37,055 nt of DNA from Chitinophaga pinensis (GCA_943327315.2 CALPWQ020000014.1:1-37055); one strand, 5' to 3'; shown: positions 9,188 through 17,876, counted from the first letter of the stretch. Translations and numbers: made by a program. The notes: generated by a model from the letters alone, not told the origin.

Positions 9188-10684
9188 ATGATGAAAAAAG
9201 AAATCCTCTTTGTGATTTTTATCTGTGGCTTTTGTGCGAATGCAATGGCTCAGTTTTGGCAAATCTCTGAACCGAAAAAACTTCCTGGAACAGTGAATAC
9301 AGCTCCCTTTGAAGAAATCATGCCTGTCTTCTCTAAAGACAGTTCGCTGCTCTATTTTGTTCGTGCATTTGACCCTGCTTCGGTAGCTGGTGAATCGGAT
9401 CAAGACATTTGGTTCAGTAAACGTGCAGCTGATGGAAGTTATAGTGCCTGCCAACCTTTATCTGAATTGAATAATAAATTCAATAATGGAATTGTTGGTG
9501 TAAGCGCTTCTGGAAAATCTCTGTATGTATTGAATTCCTATGAAGGAAAAAAAGATTTAGTAAAGGGCTTGTCAACGTCGGTTTCAAAGGACAACAAATG
9601 GCAAACGCCTACAGAAATTGGCATTCCAACTTTAGACATTGAGGGGGAATTTTACACCTTTTATGTAGCTGAATCTGAAGATGTACTGATTCTTTCCTAC
9701 AAGGGGCCGAATTCTTTAGGAGAGGAGGACTTGTACGTGAGTACAAAACAAAATGGGCAATGGCTTGCGCCTCAGCACATGGGAAATGTTATCAATACCG
9801 CTGGATTTGAAACGACTCCCTTCTTGTCAAAAGGCAAGGATACCTTGTTCTTCTCGAGCAATGGTTTGGGGGGCTTGGGCGATGCAGACATTTTCTATTC
9901 GGTGAAGAAGGGAAATTCTTTCACAACTTGGTCAACACCTGTCAGTCTGGGCGACAAAGTGAATTCACCGAAGTTTGATGCTTATTTCTCCTATTCTGGA
10001 AATACCATGTACTGGTCAAGTAATCGCGATGGCGAACGAAGCGACATTTACATGGCGTCAATTTTAACACCGCCAGCATTGAGTCTGAGATGTAAAGGAA
10101 CTGATGCAACAACATTCGGTGGATCCGATGGCTCATTGTCTTCTACAGTCACCGGTGGAGTCGCTCCCTTTAGTTATGTGTGGTCAAACGGTGCCTCGGT
10201 TCAAAACCCAACAGGTGTTATGAAAGGATCGTATGTCATCAATGTGACAGATGCCATAGGACAAAAAGTATCGTGTATTGCCAATGTGGGTGAACCGATT
10301 CCAATGCAAGACCTAAGCTTCAAGCATGTATACGATTACAATTATGCGAACCTTACATGTGCTGTAAATGAATCTCTTGCTGCCTTTGTGAAACAAGTGG
10401 AGGCTCAAGTGAAAAATGGCCGATCAGGGGTTAAAATCAATATCACATCTTCGGCCTCTAACGTACCAACGAAGGCCTTTGATGGATCGAACCAAAAGCT
10501 GGCTGAAGCACGTGCCGAACGCATGAAAAAAGAATTGGAGAACTATTTCGCAGCGGCAGGATTGTCAGGGAAAGTAATTGTGATCATTGAGTTTTCAAAA
10601 GTACAAGGTCCGAAATACAGAAGTGATTACGAAGACCAAGGAAAGTACCGTGAATTCCAGTTTGTAGAGTTAAAGACGCAATAG
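9188..10684 (+). CDS. PD40 / SprB-repeat / OmpA-like envelope protein
   Basis: A 498-residue exported protein when begun at the ATG pair at 9188/9191. The frame is open to a GTG at 9167, but that would push the signal peptide (MMKKEILFVIFICGFCANAMAQ) inward. Residues about 45-290 hold PD40/WD40-like beta-propeller blades (LYFVRAF, DIWFSK, LFFSSNGLGGLGDADIFYS, MYWSSNRDGERSDIYMAS). One SprB-type repeat follows (GGSDGSLSSTVTGGVAPFSY with VWSNG). The C-terminal 120 residues resemble a divergent OmpA-like domain (KLAEARAERMKKELENYF). This architecture recalls PorE-like proteins, which link the type IX machinery to peptidoglycan. It lies just after the porP/sprF-like gene and is probably cotranscribed. 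Confidence 0.8.
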   Translation: MMKKEILFVIFICGFCANAMAQFWQISEPKKLPGTVNTAPFEEIMPVFSKDSSLLYFVRAFDPASVAGESDQDIWFSKRAADGSYSACQPLSELNNKFNNGIVGVSASGKSLYVLNSYEGKKDLVKGLSTSVSKDNKWQTPTEIGIPTLDIEGEFYTFYVAESEDVLILSYKGPNSLGEEDLYVSTKQNGQWLAPQHMGNVINTAGFETTPFLSKGKDTLFFSSNGLGGLGDADIFYSVKKGNSFTTWSTPVSLGDKVNSPKFDAYFSYSGNTMYWSSNRDGERSDIYMASILTPPALSLRCKGTDATTFGGSDGSLSSTVTGGVAPFSYVWSNGASVQNPTGVMKGSYVINVTDAIGQKVSCIANVGEPIPMQDLSFKHVYDYNYANLTCAVNESLAAFVKQVEAQVKNGRSGVKINITSSASNVPTKAFDGSNQKLAEARAERMKKELENYFAAAGLSGKVIVIIEFSKVQGPKYRSDYEDQGKYREFQFVELKTQ

Positions 10685-10686
10685 GC

Positions 10687-12423
10687 TTAATTGAACTTTA
10701 TGGCTTTCGATGGGCGGATCCGTGTAATCACGATGCTCGGAATAATCAGCGCAGCTAAACAAACCACAAAGGTCACGGCATTGAGTGCAATCCATGCGGC
10801 TAAGTTGAGTTCGATAGGAACGGAATCTAAATAGTACACCTCGGGATTTAAACGAATAATTCCAAAATACTCTTGCAATCCACAAAGGCTTAACCCTACA
10901 ACATTTCCCAGAACCATTCCACGTAAAATCAATCGTCCCGATTGGAAAAGGAAAATCTTGCGAATGCTCCAGTCTGTGGCTCCCATAGATTTCAATAAGC
11001 CAATAAAACTTGTGCGAACAAGGATCAATACAAGTAGGGCAGACCCCATGTTGATGATGCCGATCAAGATCATCAAGGTAAGAATAATCAATACATTTAA
11101 ATCCAAAAATCCAAGCCACATGAAAATGTCAGCTTGCTCATCGGTAATGCTCGTCACCCGCAACATGTGACCACTGGAAGTTGGGATGAGGGAGAATTGT
11201 CGTTTCAGTTTTTCATAGATTTCAGGCAAGGCGCTCCAATCGTTCACGGTGAGCTCATAGGCCCCGATGTAGTTTGAGGAACTTCCAGGACCATCTTTTG
11301 GTTTGAAAGCCAGTGTACGGTGAAATCCTTCGATGCTAAATCCTTCCGCTGTCAGTATCTTGTCGATTGTTCCGTCTGTAGTTGTTTGAAATCCGCACTC
11401 AGAGTCGATGTGATTGACAGCTCCATGGTGCGCTTGAACATCAATGAATAGATATGCCGTATCCGCTTTGCTCGTTGTTTCGTTGCGTCCATCAATGTTG
11501 CTCCAGTAGTCTGATACGATCAAACGGATCACAGTATCACGCGTTGGACACAAGGGAAACCCTGAATAGTTTTCAAAGCCCTTCCCCCAATCGTAACGGT
11601 AATTGCCATTGCCTCCGCTGCTTTCTGCACGAACAATCAATTGGCCATTGTAAAGAGTGTCTTCCACCGTGATGGCTGCTTTGACGCCCCAGTCATTGAG
11701 GTTTTGCACAAGTCGAAGATCGCCTAAGGCCATTTTTTTATCGAATTCATCCAATCCCGTTTCATAAATCCCCACAAGTTTGAAGTTGCGTCGGATGGGT
11801 TGGTTTTTCACGAAAAATGCCTTCACATCATCGTTGAGTTTTACACCTAAGGCCTTTGCGACTTGCTGCGACAAAAGAATTTCATTCGTCGCTTCTGGAG
11901 TGGTGAAATCAGGTATACGACCGGAGATTAAATTTTCTTTAAAAAAATGAAGGTCGTAGGTAGAATCAACTCCTTTGAGAAGGCCTGCCATAATTTCTTG
12001 TTGCACAAAAACGGAGTCTTTGCCGTTCTTCGTTCGGATCGTGCGCTCTACCTTTCCGGATTGGAACAATACAGGTTTGTAAGCAACAGCATTCACAGTG
12101 GCAATACCTGCGAAATTTTGTAAAGAATTGTGCAAGAGTGTATCGCGCAAGAGGGGTTCAGCTTCGTAGACACTTTGTTCGCCAGTATTCATGACGAGGA
12201 TATGCGAACCAAAACCCGTAACTTTATCGCGAACTTCGTGCTGGAACCCCGTAACCACGGCGATCGTAATTAAATTAACAACAACTGCAAGTGCAATACT
12301 TAACATGGAAATGCGAACGATGGGTCTGGAAACTTTCTTACCTTCGACCTCGCTTTTCAGGATTCTTTGTGATATGAAATACTCAAACGGCAAACGGCTT
12401 GTTTTGAATGCACGAAAGTACAT
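10687..12423 (-). CDS. LolE/FtsX-type ABC transporter permease with an extra periplasmic insertion
   Basis: A 578-residue inner-membrane permease of the lipoprotein-release (LolC/LolE) type. One membrane helix lies near residues 37-60 and three lie near 440-470, 490-518 and 541-566. The long periplasmic domain sits between the first and second helices, as in MacB/FtsX-like permeases. The conserved IGIINMGSALLVLILVRT and LLKSMGATDWSIRKIFLFQ segments precede the C-terminal helices. The usual length is about 400-420. Much of the excess lies at residues about 250-335, which read like a PKD/SprB-type Ig module (SSGGNGNYRYDWGKGF, then DTVIRLIVSDYWSN). No ATPase partner is in the window. Its stop lies two bases from that of the convergent PD40 gene. 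Confidence 0.88.
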   Translation of the reverse strand: MYFRAFKTSRLPFEYFISQRILKSEVEGKKVSRPIVRISMLSIALAVVVNLITIAVVTGFQHEVRDKVTGFGSHILVMNTGEQSVYEAEPLLRDTLLHNSLQNFAGIATVNAVAYKPVLFQSGKVERTIRTKNGKDSVFVQQEIMAGLLKGVDSTYDLHFFKENLISGRIPDFTTPEATNEILLSQQVAKALGVKLNDDVKAFFVKNQPIRRNFKLVGIYETGLDEFDKKMALGDLRLVQNLNDWGVKAAITVEDTLYNGQLIVRAESSGGNGNYRYDWGKGFENYSGFPLCPTRDTVIRLIVSDYWSNIDGRNETTSKADTAYLFIDVQAHHGAVNHIDSECGFQTTTDGTIDKILTAEGFSIEGFHRTLAFKPKDGPGSSSNYIGAYELTVNDWSALPEIYEKLKRQFSLIPTSSGHMLRVTSITDEQADIFMWLGFLDLNVLIILTLMILIGIINMGSALLVLILVRTSFIGLLKSMGATDWSIRKIFLFQSGRLILRGMVLGNVVGLSLCGLQEYFGIIRLNPEVYYLDSVPIELNLAAWIALNAVTFVVCLAALIIPSIVITRIRPSKAIKFN

Positions 12424-13681
12424 AAAGCATTTGTGCTTAAAAAGTATTTTAATTCTTTTGGTTACCTCTTGTGGTCTTCACAAACCCAAACGCGCTACAA
12501 TTGCAGAAACCCAAGTCATTGAGCAGTGTGAACCTGGTGACACGGAGTGCATTCGCGTTGAAGAGCAGCAAGTGCACAATCCCTTGCGCGCGCCTGTTCT
12601 CGGCATCGACCGACTTCACCTCTTCATGGATTCCCTACAAAACAAAAGCATTGCGGTGGTAAGCAATCAAACGTCAATGGTGGGTGATGTTCATCTTGTG
12701 GATACCCTACTTTCCCTCGGATTGAATGTAAAAAAGGTCTTTGCACCAGAGCATGGGTTTCGCGGTCAAGCGGATGCAGGCGAACGAGTTCATAGCTCGG
12801 TGGATGAAAAAACAGGCATCCCTTTAATCAGTTTATACGGCCAAAATAAAAAACCACTGCCATCTGAAATGGCCAACATCGACATCGTTATTTATGACAT
12901 TCAAGATGTTGGCGTGCGTTTCTATACCTACATCTCTACCTTACATTATGTGATGGAGGCCTGTGCGGAGAATGGGAAACAGCTTGTGGTGCTTGATCGT
13001 CCAAATCCAAATGGTCACTATGTGGATGGACCTATTCGCGAGCCAGAACAAAAATCCTTTGTAGGCATGCATCCTGTTCCCATTGTGTATGGAATGACCA
13101 TTGGAGAATATGCCATGATGATCAATGGAGAACATTGGTTGCATGATAGCCTTTCCTGCAAATTGTGGGTGATTCCATGTCGAAATTACACCCACAAAAC
13201 AAAGTATGTGTTGCCTGTTCCGCCATCACCCAATTTAAAATCGGAATTGGCCATTGCTTTATACCCGAGTTTATGCTTGTTTGAAGCCACAACCGTAAGT
13301 GTAGGCAGGGGCACAGACCAACCGTTTGAAATCTTTGGCCATCCGAAATTTACGGATACAAGTTTTCAATTTACACCTGTTTCAATGCCAGGGGCAAAGA
13401 ATCCTCTTTATGAAAACAAAGAATGCAATGGTTTCGACCTTCAAAATAGCTTGTCAAAGCGACGCTATGAAATCAATTTGAGTTACGTCATTCAGGCTAA
13501 AGAAATCTTGGATTCATTGACATTTATTGATCAGCCCGCATTTTTCAATCGCTTAGCGGGAACACCGAAACTGAAGGAGCAAATTATGGCAGGGTGGTCA
13601 GCGAAGGAAATCCGTGCGACATGGCAGCCAGGGCTAGAATCGTTCAAGGCGATTCGAAAAAAATACTTACTTTATCTGTAA
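12374..13681 (+). CDS. DUF1343 / NamZ-like exo-beta-N-acetylmuramidase, lipoprotein
   Basis: A DUF1343 protein, the family of exo-beta-N-acetylmuramidase NamZ (GH171), which removes MurNAc from peptidoglycan fragments for recycling. Family segments seen are FAPEHGFRGQADAGERV, YDIQDVGVRFYTYISTLHYVMEA, VLDRPNPNGHYVDGPI and VGRGTDQPFEIFGHP. The N-terminus has a lipoprotein signal (LKSILILLVTSCG), so the enzyme is probably membrane-anchored outside the cytoplasm. The start is uncertain. The ATG at 12374 gives 435 residues but overlaps the divergent permease by 50 bases. The in-frame TTG at 12431 gives a neater signal peptide (MCLKSILILLVTSCG) with no overlap. The stop abuts that of the convergent purE. 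Confidence 0.88.
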   Translation: MKYSNGKRLVLNARKYIKHLCLKSILILLVTSCGLHKPKRATIAETQVIEQCEPGDTECIRVEEQQVHNPLRAPVLGIDRLHLFMDSLQNKSIAVVSNQTSMVGDVHLVDTLLSLGLNVKKVFAPEHGFRGQADAGERVHSSVDEKTGIPLISLYGQNKKPLPSEMANIDIVIYDIQDVGVRFYTYISTLHYVMEACAENGKQLVVLDRPNPNGHYVDGPIREPEQKSFVGMHPVPIVYGMTIGEYAMMINGEHWLHDSLSCKLWVIPCRNYTHKTKYVLPVPPSPNLKSELAIALYPSLCLFEATTVSVGRGTDQPFEIFGHPKFTDTSFQFTPVSMPGAKNPLYENKECNGFDLQNSLSKRRYEINLSYVIQAKEILDSLTFIDQPAFFNRLAGTPKLKEQIMAGWSAKEIRATWQPGLESFKAIRKKYLLYL

Positions 13682-14164
13682 TTATTTTAGCTTCTCAGCA
13701 CTTTCAATCACCTTCGATTTCATTTCTTCCATGTAGGCAATTAGTTTTTCTTGAACCGCAGGATTCGACGATCCGATAATTTTTGCGGCAAGTATTCCAG
13801 CATTTTTTGCCCCATTCAAGGCAACTGTCGCAACTGGAATACCATTGGGCATCTGTAGGATCGATAAAATGCTGTCCCACCCATCGATTGAATTGGAGGA
13901 TTTTACTGGAACACCAATCACTGGGAGTGGTGTTAAGGATGCTGTCATTCCGGGAAGATGTGCTGCGCCACCTGCTCCTGCGATAATCACTTTTAATCCG
14001 CGTCCATGCGCACTTTTTGCGTATTCAAACATGCGCTCAGGTGTGCGATGTGCCGAAACGATATCAATTTCATAGTGAATACCAAAGCTGTCTAAGATGT
14101 CTGCTGCATCTTGCATCACCGGCAAATCCGATGCACTTCCCATGATAATTCCAACTTCGATCAT
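13682..14164 (-). CDS. purE: 5-(carboxyamino)imidazole ribonucleotide mutase (PurE class I)
   Basis: PurE converts N5-CAIR to CAIR in purine synthesis, in the cytoplasm. The 160-residue protein has the class I motifs [30 protein letters not shown] (the catalytic His lies in SAHRTP) and [25 protein letters not shown]. Length is typical. No purK is in the window. It is read after the hppD terminator at 14204-14235, so it probably has its own promoter in the 14165-14203 stretch or depends on readthrough. Its stop codon touches that of the convergent NamZ-like gene. Confidence 0.97.
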   Translation of the reverse strand: MIEVGIIMGSASDLPVMQDAADILDSFGIHYEIDIVSAHRTPERMFEYAKSAHGRGLKVIIAGAGGAAHLPGMTASLTPLPVIGVPVKSSNSIDGWDSILSILQMPNGIPVATVALNGAKNAGILAAKIIGSSNPAVQEKLIAYMEEMKSKVIESAEKLK

Positions 14165-14203
14165 ACACTATTTTTTTACAAAAATAAGAAACCCTTTCGA
14201 GCA

Positions 14204-14235
14204 TAAAAAAAGCGCAACAAAATTCTGCTGCGCTT
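14204..14235 (-). terminator. Rho-independent terminator of the hmgA-hppD operon
   Basis: On the minus strand, AAGCGCAGCA (14235-14226) and TGTTGCGCTT (14219-14210) form a 10-bp stem with one G-U pair and a six-base loop. It is followed directly by seven T. It begins 19 bases after the hppD stop and ends before the purE start. Confidence 0.85.
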
Positions 14236-14254
14236 ATCTGTTATTTGTGCGATA

Positions 14255-15415
14255 TTATAATGTTCCTCGCTTTTCTTGTTCACGCTCAATGGATTCAAAC
14301 AAGGCCTTAAAGTTACCTGCACCAAATCCGCGTGCTCCCATGCGCTGGATGATTTCAAAAAACAAGGTCGGACGGTCTTCTATGGGCTTGGTGAAAATCT
14401 GCAACAAGTATCCTTCTTCATCGGCATCCACCAAGATGCCTAATTTTTGAATTTCCGGAATGGGTTCTTTCATCATTTCCATGTGCTCACCCAATCGTTC
14501 TGGAATCTCATCGTAGTAGGCTTGAGGTGGAGCGGAAAGGAACTCAACACCACGCGCTTTCAATTGGGCTACTGTTTCAATGATGTTGTCAGTAGCGACG
14601 GCGATGTGCTGTGCACCTGGGCCCTCATAAAAGTCGATGTACTCTTCAATTTGTGAACGCTTGTTTCCTTTAGCAGGCTCGTTGATGGGGAATTTGATGC
14701 GCCCATTTCCGTTGCTCATCACCTTGGACATCAAAGCAGAGTATTCGGTATGAATGGTTTTGTCGTCGAATGAAAGGAAATTCACAAATCCCATCACATC
14801 TTCGTACCATTTCACCCAAGTGTCCATTTCGCCCCAGCCTACGTTTCCAACCATGTGGTCGATGAATTTAAGTCCAACGGGCGTTGGATTGTAATCAGAT
14901 TCCCAAGATTGGTAACCTGGAAGGAATGTTCCTGTATAATTTTTACGCTCAACAAACATGTGAACGGTTTCACCATACGTATAGATTCCAGAACGTACCA
15001 CTTCGCCATGCGCATCTTTTTCTACCGTTGGTTCCATGTATGATTTTGCACCACGGCTTGTTGTTTCTTCCCACGCTTTTCTGGCATCATCTACCCAAAG
15101 CGCAATGACTTTAACGCCGTCACCGTGTTTTTTTACATGCTCACCAATGGCTGAATCACTGATTAATGCCGTAGTCAACACGAGCCGAATTTTACCTTGC
15201 TTCAATACATAGGAAGCGCGGTCTTTTACACCGGTTTCTAATCCTGCATAGGCCAAGGATTGAAAGCCAAAGGCTGTTTTATAAAAGTGAGCAGCCTGCT
15301 TTGCATTTCCCACATAAAATTCAACATAATCGGTTCCCAACAAAGGAAGGAAATCCTGCGCGTCCTCGAAGATTTTCTCCAAACCGTATTCTACGTTTTT
15401 AACTATTTTGCTCAT
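14255..15415 (-). CDS. hppD: 4-hydroxyphenylpyruvate dioxygenase
   Basis: This enzyme converts 4-hydroxyphenylpyruvate to homogentisate with Fe(II) and O2, the second step of tyrosine breakdown. The 386-residue protein contains the two vicinal-oxygen-chelate domains. The iron ligands can be placed at the His in LKFIDHMVGNV, the His in GAQHIAVATDNI and the Glu in FFEIIQRMGARGFG. The C-terminal GFGAGNFKALFESIE is a family hallmark. It is downstream of hmgA on the same strand with a 43-base gap, and the terminator at 14204-14235 closes the operon. No fumarylacetoacetase is in the window, so the last pathway step must be encoded elsewhere. Confidence 0.97.
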   Translation of the reverse strand: MSKIVKNVEYGLEKIFEDAQDFLPLLGTDYVEFYVGNAKQAAHFYKTAFGFQSLAYAGLETGVKDRASYVLKQGKIRLVLTTALISDSAIGEHVKKHGDGVKVIALWVDDARKAWEETTSRGAKSYMEPTVEKDAHGEVVRSGIYTYGETVHMFVERKNYTGTFLPGYQSWESDYNPTPVGLKFIDHMVGNVGWGEMDTWVKWYEDVMGFVNFLSFDDKTIHTEYSALMSKVMSNGNGRIKFPINEPAKGNKRSQIEEYIDFYEGPGAQHIAVATDNIIETVAQLKARGVEFLSAPPQAYYDEIPERLGEHMEMMKEPIPEIQKLGILVDADEEGYLLQIFTKPIEDRPTLFFEIIQRMGARGFGAGNFKALFESIEREQEKRGTL

Positions 15416-15458
15416 AGCGAGTATTGTCTAATTTTTTGTGTTGCTAAAGTAATTATTT

Positions 15459-16619
15459 CTAAGCTCCTATCCAGCTTTTGTGGTAATCAGGATCTTGCAG
15501 GTCTAGGGCTCTCTTGGTCAGTTTTAATGGTTTGAATGTGTCAACCATAACGGCCAATTCTTGTGTCTCCTTTTTGCCGATACTTCTTTCGTAGGCACCC
15601 GGGTGCGGTCCATGTGGAATTCCAGCAGGGTGTACGGTAATCTGACCTTTGGCGATGTTGTTGCGGCTCATGAAGTCACCATCCACATAGTAAATCACTT
15701 CGTCTGAATCAATATTGCTGTGATTGTAAGGTGCTGGAATGGAGTCTGGATGATAGTCGTAAAGTCTTGGAACGAATGAGCACATGACAAATCCACTGGT
15801 CTCAAATGTTTGATGCACGGGAGGAGGTTGGTGCACACGCCCTGTAATTGGCTCGAATTCGTGAATAGAGAAGGCATATGGATAATTGTAGCCGTCCCAA
15901 CCCACCACATTAAATGGATGGTTGGCATAGACATAATCGTATAGCACATCTTGTTTCTTGATGCGCACGAGGAATTCACCTGTCGCATCAATGGGTTCTA
16001 AGGCATGTGGTGGACGAATGTCGCGCTCACAGTATGGAGCATGTTCCAACAATTGACCAAACCAGTTGCGGTAACGCTTTGGCGTGTACACTGGACTAAA
16101 TGATTGAACGACAAACAAACGATTGTCCGTGTCGTTGAAATGCATCTGGTAAATCATTCCGCGCGGAATCACCAAGTAATCCCCGTAACTAAAGTCAATA
16201 TTTCCAAGTTGTGTCTTTAGTGTTCCTTCCCCTTTGTGAACGAAAATAATTTCATCAGCATCCGCATTTTTGTAAAAATAGTCGGTCATGGAATGACGAG
16301 GAGATGCCAACTCAATGTAGCAATCTGAATTGACAAGAACGGGAACGCGACTGTCAAGAAAATCGTCTTGTGCAGGTACATTGAATCCGATCAATGAACG
16401 CATGGTCATGTTTTTTTCCAAGCCAATCTCTGGGGCAACATTGCTTGTCCCTTTGATTTCGCGCACAATGGTGGGTGGTTGAATGTGATACAGCAAGCTC
16501 GACATCCCATCGAATCCGATGGTCCCAAACAGCTGCTCGTGGTACAATGATCCGTCGGGTTGACGAAACACAGTATGACGTTTGGGAGGGATGCTTCCTA
16601 ATTTGTGGTAAAAAGGCAT
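15459..16619 (-). CDS. hmgA: Homogentisate 1,2-dioxygenase
   Basis: HmgA opens the ring of homogentisate to maleylacetoacetate. The 386-residue protein has the cupin fold segments GEGTLKTQLGNIDFSYGDYL, VIPRGMIYQMHF and the C-terminal HPAGIPHGPHPGAYERSIG, which supplies iron-binding histidines. The N-terminal MPFYHKLGSIPPKRHTVFR is characteristic of the bacterial short form, shorter than the animal enzyme (about 445). It is the first gene of the hmgA-hppD operon and is divergent from tdh. The 240-base intergenic region carries a good promoter (16732-16760) and a small hairpin at 16656-16670 (CGGCA / TGCCG) that would lie in its leader. Confidence 0.96.
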   Translation of the reverse strand: MPFYHKLGSIPPKRHTVFRQPDGSLYHEQLFGTIGFDGMSSLLYHIQPPTIVREIKGTSNVAPEIGLEKNMTMRSLIGFNVPAQDDFLDSRVPVLVNSDCYIELASPRHSMTDYFYKNADADEIIFVHKGEGTLKTQLGNIDFSYGDYLVIPRGMIYQMHFNDTDNRLFVVQSFSPVYTPKRYRNWFGQLLEHAPYCERDIRPPHALEPIDATGEFLVRIKKQDVLYDYVYANHPFNVVGWDGYNYPYAFSIHEFEPITGRVHQPPPVHQTFETSGFVMCSFVPRLYDYHPDSIPAPYNHSNIDSDEVIYYVDGDFMSRNNIAKGQITVHPAGIPHGPHPGAYERSIGKKETQELAVMVDTFKPLKLTKRALDLQDPDYHKSWIGA

Positions 16620-16731
16620 ACAGTTTAGTTATAAGTTTTATTCAGTCCTAAATATCGGCATTTTCTGCCGCGTTTGATTTCCTGAAATTTTTATTCTAGC
16701 GCATTTTTGCAGTGCAGGAATTTCAGTTGAA

Positions 16732-16760
16732 CAAAAATAGCAATTCAGCAAAAGTGCAAA
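16732..16760 (-). promoter_or_regulatory. Candidate promoter of hmgA-hppD
   Basis: Minus-strand TTTG (16760-16757), a 17-base spacer and TATTTTTG (16739-16732) match the Bacteroidota consensus with a slightly short spacer. The leader would be a little over 100 bases and contains the CGGCA/TGCCG hairpin at 16656-16670. An 8-bp inverted repeat (CTGAAATT at 16682-16689, AATTTCAG at 16719-16726) lies just downstream of the -7 box. Confidence 0.5.
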
Positions 16761-16785
16761 AAATGACCAGCGTCATAATTTTCAC

Positions 16786-16823
16786 GAATTGAGAATATTT
16801 TACAAATTGATATTTCTCAATTC
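16786..16823. promoter_or_regulatory. 10-18-10 inverted repeat in the hmgA/tdh intergenic region (operator candidate)
   Basis: GAATTGAGAA (16786-16795) and TTCTCAATTC (16814-16823) are perfect reverse complements separated by 18 bases. The right arm ends 10 bases before the tdh -7 box TACCTTTG (16834-16841). The position just upstream of a promoter suits a dimeric regulator. The AT-rich character makes a chance match possible. Confidence 0.4.
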
Positions 16824-16833
16824 TTTCAAATGA

Positions 16834-16841
16834 TACCTTTG
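16834..16841 (+). promoter_or_regulatory. Candidate -7 box of tdh
   Basis: TACCTTTG matches TAnnTTTG perfectly and ends 18 bases before the tdh ATG at 16860. A weak TTG lies 24 bases further up (16807-16809). The short leader fits a real start. Confidence 0.55.
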
Positions 16842-16859
16842 TCATCTAGAGCATAGCCT

Positions 16860-17810
16860 ATGTCAAAAATACTTATTATCGGTGCATGTGGACAAATCGG
16901 AACTGAACTTGTCCTTGAATTGAGGAAACGCAATGGCTCAGCCAAAGTAATTGCTGCAGATGTGAGGGAGAATTGCCCCACAGTGCTGTCAGGTGGTCCT
17001 TATGTAAAAATGGATATTCTTGACCGTCAGGCAGTACGGGAGTATATTATTGACAATGAGGTTGATGAAGTTTACCTTCTTGCAGCACTCTTGTCTGCTA
17101 CAGCGGAGAAGAATCCAGATTTTGCATGGCGTCTGAACATGGAGGGATTGTTTACGATTCTCGATTTAGCCAAGGAAAAACACCTTAAAAAAATCTTTTG
17201 GCCAAGCTCCATTGCTGTGTTTGGCCCAACTACACCCCGCCATAACACCCCGCAGTATACCATCATGGAGCCATCAACAGTGTATGGAATATCAAAGCAG
17301 GCAGGTGAGCGATGGTGCGAATATTATTTCAATAAATTTGGTGTGGATGTGCGAAGCATCCGTTATCCTGGACTTATTTCGTACACGAGTCTACCTGGTG
17401 GCGGAACCACCGATTATGCGGTTGATATTTTTTATCAAGCGAAAATGAACAAGGATTATACTTGCTTTTTACGGGATGACTCTGCCTTGCCAATGATGTA
17501 CATGGCTGATGCCATCCGCGCTACGATTGAATTGATGGATGCCCCAGCAGAAAAGGTGCGTGTGCGTTCGGCTTACAACCTATCCGGATGCAGCTTTACT
17601 CCGGCTGAACTCACTGATGCCATTCGAGTTCATCGACCTGACTTCAAGGTAAGCTATGTGCCTGATTTTCGCCAACAAATTGCAGACAGCTGGCCAGCAT
17701 CGATCGACGATAGTGCTGCGCGAAACGATTGGGGTTGGAAGGAACATTTTGGCACCGCTGAAATGGTAGACATCATGTTGGAAAATGTTGATCCTTCAAA
17801 ATTGAATTGA
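16860..17810 (+). CDS. tdh: L-threonine 3-dehydrogenase, SDR (epimerase-like) type
   Basis: A 316-residue extended short-chain dehydrogenase. The NAD-binding motif is GACGQIGTEL (residues 8-17). The catalytic pair is in YGISKQAGE (Tyr and Lys). Segments PSSIAVFGP, RYPGLISYTSLPGGGTTDYAV and DALP-like MMYMADAIRATIELM fit the SDR-type threonine dehydrogenases described in Flavobacteria rather than the zinc-dependent type. The enzyme oxidises threonine to 2-amino-3-ketobutyrate in the cytoplasm. The ketobutyrate ligase (kbl) is not beside it. It is divergent from the tyrosine-catabolism genes, so the two may share a regulatory region. A generic UDP-sugar epimerase is the alternative but fits the motifs less well. 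Confidence 0.88.
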   Translation: MSKILIIGACGQIGTELVLELRKRNGSAKVIAADVRENCPTVLSGGPYVKMDILDRQAVREYIIDNEVDEVYLLAALLSATAEKNPDFAWRLNMEGLFTILDLAKEKHLKKIFWPSSIAVFGPTTPRHNTPQYTIMEPSTVYGISKQAGERWCEYYFNKFGVDVRSIRYPGLISYTSLPGGGTTDYAVDIFYQAKMNKDYTCFLRDDSALPMMYMADAIRATIELMDAPAEKVRVRSAYNLSGCSFTPAELTDAIRVHRPDFKVSYVPDFRQQIADSWPASIDDSAARNDWGWKEHFGTAEMVDIMLENVDPSKLN

Positions 17811-17813
17811 GTG

Positions 17814-17844
17814 TTTGAAATTCAAAAAAAGTAAACTACCTTTC
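17814..17844 (+). promoter_or_regulatory. Candidate promoter of the YwqK-repeat gene
   Basis: TTTG (17814-17817), a 19-base spacer and TACCTTTC (17837-17844) match the Bacteroidota consensus with one mismatch, 32 bases before the ATG at 17877. Confidence 0.5.
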
Positions 17845-17876
17845 AGTCACTTATGATGAGCTAATTTTTCTAGAAG

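Noticed and set aside
17814-17826. Palindrome TTTGAAATTCAAA as a terminator of tdh
   Set aside because: Six base pairs with a one-base centre cannot form a hairpin. The left part doubles as a good -33 box.
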